Source: an uncultured Lentisphaeria bacterium
GTDB lineage: Bacteria; Verrucomicrobiota; Lentisphaeria; Oligosphaerales; Oligosphaeraceae
Reading direction: 5' to 3'
DNA length: 36,433 bases
Assembly: GCA_934661755.1 (NCBI GenBank)
Contig: CAKUJM010000028.1
Location: forward strand, 1 to 36,433
Part shown: in pieces, positions 31,918-36,433 of the stretch
How the letters are laid out: each line of letters starts with the position of its first letter
Numbering within the stretch: position 1 is the first letter of the stretch
Notes under the pieces: generated by a model
The model's database searches: none
The model's input: the letters and a program-made list of their open reading frames with translations, nothing else
Told to the model about the DNA's origin: nothing
Program-made: the position numbers and the translations under genes

Positions 31918-32925
31918 ATGGATGACAATACAGTCACGCTTGCGCATGGCGCGGGCGGAATGCAGACCTCACGGCTGATCGGCGAGGTGTTCAAGGCGCA
32001 TTTTGCCAACCCGGATTTCACCGCCGACGACGCGGCGGTGCTGGCGCCGCCCCGCGGGCGGATGGCCTTCACCACCGACGGCTTCATCGTTTCGCCATAC
32101 AAGTTCAACGGCGGCAACATCGGCAAATTGTCGATCTGCGGGACGGTCAACGACTTGGCGTGCATGGGCGCGCGGCCGCTCTATCTGACCTGCTCATTTG
32201 TCATCGAGGAGGGGTTTGCACTTTCCGAGCTGGACGAGATCGCCGCATCGATGGCAGGCACGGCCGCCGAGGCGGGAGTGCACATTGTCGCCGGCGACAC
32301 CAAGGTGGCGGGGAAGGGCCAGGTCGACCATGTCTTCATCACCACCTCGGGGGTGGGCGAGGTGCTGCCGGGCGTGGAACTTTCCGGTCGGAATGCGCGG
32401 CCGGGCGATGCTGTAATCGTCACTCGCGACATTGGCTGCCACGGCTGCACGATCCTCCTGGCCCGCAACGACTTTGAAATTGACGCCGATATTGGCAGCG
32501 ACTGTGCGCCGCTATGGGGGACCGTCCGGGAGATGCTGTCGGCGGCTCCGGGCATCCATGTCATCCGCGACGCCACTCGCGGCGGCACCGGCACGGTATT
32601 GCACGAGATCGCCGCCGAAAGCCAGGTCGGCATTGAGTTGTCGGCGGCGGCGGTGCCGGTGGCTCCGGCGGTGCGCGGGGTATGCGGGATGCTGGGGCTT
32701 GACCCGCTCTATCTTGCCTGCGAGGGCACCATGGTGGTCTTCGCTCCCGCCGAGAGTGCCGATGCGATTTTGTCGGCGCTGCATCGCGGACCCTATTCCG
32801 GCAATGCGGCGGTCATTGGCCATGTGACCGCCGATCATCCCGGCAAGGTGGTGCTGGAAACTGAAATTGGCGCCAAGACCCTGCTGGCCCAGCCCACCGG
32901 CGAACTCCTGCCGCGTATCTGCTGA
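31918..32925 (+). CDS. hypE: hydrogenase expression/formation protein HypE
   Basis: 335 aa. The start at 31918 has GGAG 9 nt upstream; the open frame extends further but into hypD. TLAHGAGGMQTSRLI, DDAAVLAPP, FTTDGFIVSP, GTVNDLACMGARPLYL, IVAGDTKV and DATRGGTGTVL are HypE/PurM-like signatures. It ends in PRIC: the terminal Cys is carbamoylated by HypF and dehydrated to thiocyanate, the cyanide donor. hypA, hypB and hydrogenase structural genes are not adjacent. The gene ends this run of coupled genes. Confidence 0.97.
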   Translation: MDDNTVTLAHGAGGMQTSRLIGEVFKAHFANPDFTADDAAVLAPPRGRMAFTTDGFIVSPYKFNGGNIGKLSICGTVNDLACMGARPLYLTCSFVIEEGFALSELDEIAASMAGTAAEAGVHIVAGDTKVAGKGQVDHVFITTSGVGEVLPGVELSGRNARPGDAVIVTRDIGCHGCTILLARNDFEIDADIGSDCAPLWGTVREMLSAAPGIHVIRDATRGGTGTVLHEIAAESQVGIELSAAAVPVAPAVRGVCGMLGLDPLYLACEGTMVVFAPAESADAILSALHRGPYSGNAAVIGHVTADHPGKVVLETEIGAKTLLAQPTGELLPRIC

Positions 32926-32972
32926 ACGGTTGAAAGAGCCGATGGCCATCCTTCCATATTACGGACACACAG

Positions 32973-32991
32973 CAGCATCAAACTGATGCTG
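32973..32991 (+). other. small perfect hairpin between hypE and the MFS gene
   Basis: CAGCATCA-AAC-TGATGCTG, an 8-bp stem with a 3-nt loop, lies 48 nt after hypE and 30 nt before the next start. No T-run follows, so it is only a possible terminator or translational control element. Confidence 0.35.
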
Positions 32992-33020
32992 AAAATCACC
33001 GGCCCGGTACGGCGACTCAA

Positions 33021-34313
33021 ATGAACGTGGAACTCACCCCGCAAAACGTGCGGAAGGCGGAACGCCTCGCCGTGCTCTCATCCTGCTTCGGATTCCCCGG
33101 CGAAGTCGTGCTCACGGACAGCGCAATCATCATTCTCTTCGCCGGAGCTCTCGGCGCGGGCGACATGCTTTCGCTGCTCACCACCTCGTTTCTGCCGTTT
33201 CTGAACGGGCTGTGCATGATTCCGGCCGCGTATCTGGTCATGCGCCACGGCCACCGCGCAGTGATGCTCCGCGTGCTGGCGCTCTCATCGCTGATGTACT
33301 TTCTTGCGGCCGCCTCGCCATGGTTCGGCGCTGCCGGCATCGCGGTGATGATGACCGCAGTGCTTCTCTTCGCGCTCGGCGTAACCGGCTTTGTCGCCAG
33401 CTGGTATCCGATGCTCGACACCTTCCTGACCCGCGATTCGCGCACTCCGTTCTTCAGCCGGATGCGGTTCTGCCACCAGCTGTCCTCCGTTCTGTTTCTC
33501 GTGACGGCGGGCGCTTTGCTCGGAGCGCATCCGCCCCTCTGGAAGATGCAGCTCGTCATCTTCGCCGCCGCCCTGATGTTCTGCGGACGCGGCCTCTGCG
33601 TCGCCCGGATTCCGGAGTTTCCCGCCCGCGCACCGGAGAAGTTCGGGTTCCTCGACGGCCTCCGCCGCGCAATCGGCAACAAGGGGCTGACCGGTTTTTC
33701 CCTCTACCTCTTCATGCTCAACATCTCCACCTTCGGAACGGTTCCGCTGACCATGCTTTACCTGAAAAAGGGTCTCCATGCACCGGACAACATCGTGGTG
33801 TTCCTGTCAGCCGCCGCACTGACGGGCATGCTGCTGGGCTATCTCGGAATCGGGCGCGCGGTGAAGCTCCTCGGAGGCACCGGCCGCGCATTCGTCACAT
33901 TCCACCTCCTCTATTTTGCGCTCAACACATCGCTATTCTTCCTCGATCGCGGCGGAATTGCGGCGTGGTGTTTCGCCGGCGCGGTTCTGCTGATGTTCAG
34001 TTTCCTCCTCGCCGGAAACTCCATTCTCGCATCCGCTGAAATGATGGAGCTTGCAACTCCCGGAAACAAAGTCATGGCGATGGCGTTCAGCGGAACATTT
34101 TCCTACGGGGCGACGGGGCTTGCCCGCGTGGTCCCCTCGCTGCTCCTCGGCTCGGGAGTTCTCGCTTCGAATTGGGAATTCCACGGACTTGTGATCAGCC
34201 GATGGCGGAGTCTCTACCTGCTGGGATCCTGCGCGATCCTGCTCTCCGCCGTATTCCTCTTCCTGGTACCCGCAGTCTTTCCGGACAATGCAAACCCAAG
34301 AGGTGTAAAATGA
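33021..34313 (+). CDS. MFS-type transporter
   Basis: 430 aa with about 12 hydrophobic segments (for example SAIIILFAGALGAG, MLSLLTTSFLPFLNGLCMI, VLLFALGVTGFVASWYPML, ALTGMLLGYLGIGRAVKLL, LLGSCAILLSAVFLFLVPAVF). The cytoplasmic loop 2-3 VMRHGHRAVMLR has the MFS motif A flavour. The substrate is not apparent, but coupling to a cytoplasmic GH5 enzyme (ATGA overlap at 34310) suggests uptake of a beta-linked oligosaccharide. Codon choice, with many CTC/TCC and GAA, differs from the upstream hyp genes, hinting at separate origin. Confidence 0.8.
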   Translation: MNVELTPQNVRKAERLAVLSSCFGFPGEVVLTDSAIIILFAGALGAGDMLSLLTTSFLPFLNGLCMIPAAYLVMRHGHRAVMLRVLALSSLMYFLAAASPWFGAAGIAVMMTAVLLFALGVTGFVASWYPMLDTFLTRDSRTPFFSRMRFCHQLSSVLFLVTAGALLGAHPPLWKMQLVIFAAALMFCGRGLCVARIPEFPARAPEKFGFLDGLRRAIGNKGLTGFSLYLFMLNISTFGTVPLTMLYLKKGLHAPDNIVVFLSAAALTGMLLGYLGIGRAVKLLGGTGRAFVTFHLLYFALNTSLFFLDRGGIAAWCFAGAVLLMFSFLLAGNSILASAEMMELATPGNKVMAMAFSGTFSYGATGLARVVPSLLLGSGVLASNWEFHGLVISRWRSLYLLGSCAILLSAVFLFLVPAVFPDNANPRGVK

Positions 34314-35410
34314 AAACATCGACGGAACGCTTCACCGGCTTCACCCGCGGCATGGGCATCGGCGGATGGCTCACAAACTACAAACGCTTCAACGTCCTTC
34401 CCGACAAATGGAAACTGCCGCTCACCATCGGCGATTTCGAGCACTTTGAAAGCTACATCACCGAAGAGGACGTCGCCAGGATCGCCTCCTATGGCCTCGA
34501 CCACATCCGTCTCGGATTCGACCAGATTGTCATGGAGGATTCCCCGTATCACTACCGCGACCGCATGTTCGGGATCATCGCGAACTTCATATCCTGGTGC
34601 GAAAAGCACGGACTGAACGCCGTCCTCAATCTCCACAAGGCCGTCGGCAACTACTGCGACATTGAGGAGCCGGTCGCACTCCTTGACGACGCCGAGCTCC
34701 AGAGCCGTTTCGTCGCCCTCTGGATTGAATTTGAAAAACGCTTCCATGACAAGCCCGGCATCGCATTTGAACTCATGAACGAAGTCCGCGACGTCAAGCC
34801 CGAACTCTGGAACCGCCTTGCCGAACGCACCGTCAACGAACTGCGCAAGCTCAATCCGACGCGCAGGATCATCATCGGCAGCACCTGCTGGAACAGCCCG
34901 AACACGCTCAAGGATCTGCAGCTGTTCGAGGACGACAACATCATCTATACCTTCCACAACTACGCGCCGGGCGAATTCACCCACCAGCGCGGCGTCCTCC
35001 AGCCATTCCCCCTCTTCTACAACCGCGAGATGGAATGGCCCGGCGACATTCAGAAGTACCGCGAATTCCGCACCACCGTCGGTGGGGACATCGGCGATTA
35101 CGCGGACTACGACCGCATGGACATCCGGTACATGCGCAAGGAACTGAACGGCGCATTCGAATTCGTCCGCAACCACCCGGACAAGATCCTCTGGTGCGGC
35201 GAATTCGGCACGATCCGCCATTGCAAGCTCGAATACCGCGAGAACTGGATGCGCGACATGATCTTGCTTCTGATCGAACACGGCATTCCCTACTGCGTCT
35301 GGAATTACCTCAGCACCCCCAACGACGGCAACCGCTTCAGCCTTGTCGACGACGACCGCCGCGAAATCCTCAGTCCGCGACTCCTCCGCATCATCCAGGG
35401 CCATGTATGA
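34310..35410 (+). CDS. GH5-type glycoside hydrolase, cytoplasmic
   Basis: 366 aa; ATG overlaps the MFS stop. No signal peptide. GMGIGGWL at the N-terminus, IRLGFDQIV, VLNLHKAVG, then the acid/base in FELMNEVRD (Asn157-Glu158), TFHNYAPGEFTHQ, and the nucleophile in LWCGEFGT (Glu298) give the classic GH5 (clan A) order. GH5 acts on beta-1,4- or beta-1,3-glucans, mannans or glycosides; an intracellular form implies short oligosaccharides imported by the neighbouring transporter. It ends 11 nt before the 30-bp repeat array. Confidence 0.9.
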   Translation: MKTSTERFTGFTRGMGIGGWLTNYKRFNVLPDKWKLPLTIGDFEHFESYITEEDVARIASYGLDHIRLGFDQIVMEDSPYHYRDRMFGIIANFISWCEKHGLNAVLNLHKAVGNYCDIEEPVALLDDAELQSRFVALWIEFEKRFHDKPGIAFELMNEVRDVKPELWNRLAERTVNELRKLNPTRRIIIGSTCWNSPNTLKDLQLFEDDNIIYTFHNYAPGEFTHQRGVLQPFPLFYNREMEWPGDIQKYREFRTTVGGDIGDYADYDRMDIRYMRKELNGAFEFVRNHPDKILWCGEFGTIRHCKLEYRENWMRDMILLLIEHGIPYCVWNYLSTPNDGNRFSLVDDDRREILSPRLLRIIQGHV

Positions 35411-35421
35411 ACCTGAATAAC

Positions 35422-35701
35422 AAGGCCGGGACGGCCTTGCTACCCCTCGCCAAGGCCGGGACGGCCTTGCTACCCCTCGCCAAGGCCGGGACGGCGTTGC
35501 TACCCCTCGCCAAGGCCGGGACGGCCTTGCTACCCCTTGACAAGGCCGGGACGGCGTTGCTACCCCTCGCCAAGGCCGGGCCGGCGTTGCTACCTCTCGC
35601 CAAGGCCGGGACGGCCTTGCTACCCCTTGACAAGGCCGGGACGGCGTTGCTACCCCTCGCCAAGGCCGGGACGGCCTTGCTACCCCTCGCCAAGGCCGGG
35701 A
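35422..35701 (-). repeat. array of 30-bp REP-like palindromes, 5' of the RAYT gene
   Basis: Nine full 30-bp units (35422-35691) plus a partial tenth. Each holds the palindrome AAGGCCGGGACGGCCTTG followed by CTACCCCTCGCC or a one- to three-base variant. Read on the minus strand the core is GTAGCAAGGCCGTCCCGG, the same family as the 37-bp array at 36321 and the single copy at 1074. Because 30 is a multiple of three and the units lack stops, all copies appear as open frames; these are not proteins. Confidence 0.9.
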
Positions 35702-35766
35702 CATGTTATCCTGGCAAATCCATATACGAAGATGAACGGCTGAAAACTTACCAAGGAGAAAACCGT

Positions 35767-36363
35767 ATTCCGCATTGGGAGTTGGATTCGGTCATCTACC
35801 ATGTTTGCTTCCGCCTGAATGATTCTGTCCCAAGAGAGAAACAGGATGCGTGGCGGCGCGAACGAGAAGCCATACAGGAGCAGGCCAGAATGATGCACCG
35901 TGACTTGACGGAGAATGAAAAGAAAAGACAACAGTACCTCTATTCAGACAAAATCGAGCAGTATCTGGATTCAGGATATGGGGAATGTCTTTTGAAGAAT
36001 CCAGCTGTCGCAGAAATCGTGAAACAGTCACTTGAATTCTATGATGGTGTTAAATACGAACTGCACTGCTGGAGCATCATGCCAAATCATGTCCATATAG
36101 CGTTCAAACTGCTAGGCAACGCAGACCTCTCAAAAGTCCTGCACGGATGGAGATCATACACGGCACATGCCATCAATAAACTGCTGGGACGCTCTGGAAT
36201 ACTTTGGCAGCCAGACTGTTATAATCATATCATCCGTTCTGAAGCCGAATGCAAGCAGCAGATGCGCTACATTTGGGAAAACCCAGAGAAGGCAGGCTAT
36301 CAGAACTGGCCGTGGAGAGGGTGTAGCAAGGGCGTCCCGCCCTTGTCGTGTGATGCGGTGTAG
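35767..36363 (+). CDS. REP-associated tyrosine transposase (RAYT, Y1/HUH family)
   Basis: 198 aa if read from ATT at 35767. Conserved sequence begins IPHWELDSVIYHVCFRL, where family members usually have Met-Pro-His-Trp. AAGGAG lies 8 nt upstream of this ATT, and no in-frame ATG exists before the array; the frame stays open back to 35407. The HUH motif is NHVHIAF and the catalytic Tyr is in QPDCYNHIIRSE, followed by MRYIWENPEKAGY. RAYTs are single-strand DNA transposases that recognise REP hairpins. Here REP arrays in opposite orientation flank the gene. The last dozen residues come from the 3' array, which also supplies the stop codon. It may be functional with a rare start, or slightly damaged at both ends. 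Confidence 0.8.
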   Translation: MPHWELDSVIYHVCFRLNDSVPREKQDAWRREREAIQEQARMMHRDLTENEKKRQQYLYSDKIEQYLDSGYGECLLKNPAVAEIVKQSLEFYDGVKYELHCWSIMPNHVHIAFKLLGNADLSKVLHGWRSYTAHAINKLLGRSGILWQPDCYNHIIRSEAECKQQMRYIWENPEKAGYQNWPWRGCSKGVPPLSCDAV

Positions 36364-36433
36364 CAAGGGCGTCCCGCCCTTGTCGTGTGATGCGGTGTAG
36401 CAAGGGCGTCCCGCCCTTGTCGTGTGATGCGGT
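36321..36433 (+). repeat. array of 37-bp REP-like palindromes, 3' of the RAYT gene
   Basis: Three full 37-bp units begin at 36321, 36358 and 36395 and a fourth is cut by the window end. Each has the core GTAGCAAGGGCGTCCCGC running into CCTTG, then a TCGTGTGATGCG spacer. Orientation is opposite to the array at 35422. The end of the array is outside the window. Confidence 0.9.

Noticed and set aside
35422..35701. CRISPR array
   Set aside because: Units are contiguous 30-bp palindromes without unique spacers, and no cas genes are present.
34214..35704. 496-aa minus-strand ORF with repeated SRPWRGVA units
   Set aside because: It is the translation of the 30-bp REP array followed by the antisense of the GH5 gene.

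Overview
The window looks like a chromosome segment of a Gram-negative, LPS-making bacterium with high GC. My best guess is the PVC superphylum, probably Lentisphaerota (Victivallis-like). The reasons are the Lpt and Kdo genes and a minus-strand GntR/LacI regulator - prepilin-like protein - very large secreted protein cassette, an arrangement I associate with that group. The taxonomic call is an inference. No rRNA or phylogenetic marker was tested.

Layout. Positions 1-8530 are an accessory region bounded by two near-identical tRNA-Ala(GGC) loci. Each tRNA is followed by a 26-bp-stem hairpin and GC-rich palindromic repeats. Between them lie a truncated beta-propeller gene, a frameshifted transposase remnant, and a secreted SUMF1-fold protein. 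Next come two tandem copies of a secreted octapeptide-repeat protein, each with its own leader and terminator, and an exported metallo-beta-lactamase-fold protein. A decayed minus-strand operon that includes a heptosyltransferase-like gene is split by an AT-rich plus-strand cassette: an 83-aa Trp-rich small protein and an overlapping radical SAM enzyme. That cassette is the best candidate for an undescribed peptide-modification system. A GIY-YIG protein closes the region. Positions 8586-15015 form a minus-strand carbohydrate-responsive module: regulator, prepilin-like protein, 1.2-kb-residue secreted protein and a further secreted protein.

Positions 15249-27050 are core functions on the plus strand: lptC-lptA-lptB-hpf (without rpoN), dCMP deaminase, a GH36 alpha-galactosidase, folP, a diadenylate cyclase with altered motifs, its YbbR partner, miaA, then kdsB-kdsA-kdsC. 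The lpt and kds operons start from promoters with identical hexamers and identical spacing, which suggests co-regulation of LPS assembly and Kdo supply. Positions 27067-32925 continue the same run with a nitrogenase-component-1-like gene translationally coupled to hypF-hypC-hypD-hypE (NiFe-hydrogenase cofactor maturation). Positions 33021-35410 encode an MFS transporter coupled to a cytoplasmic GH5 glycosidase.

The window ends with a REP-associated tyrosine transposase (RAYT) between two arrays of a related palindromic repeat in opposite orientation. A single copy of the same repeat sits at 1074, next to the broken transposase.
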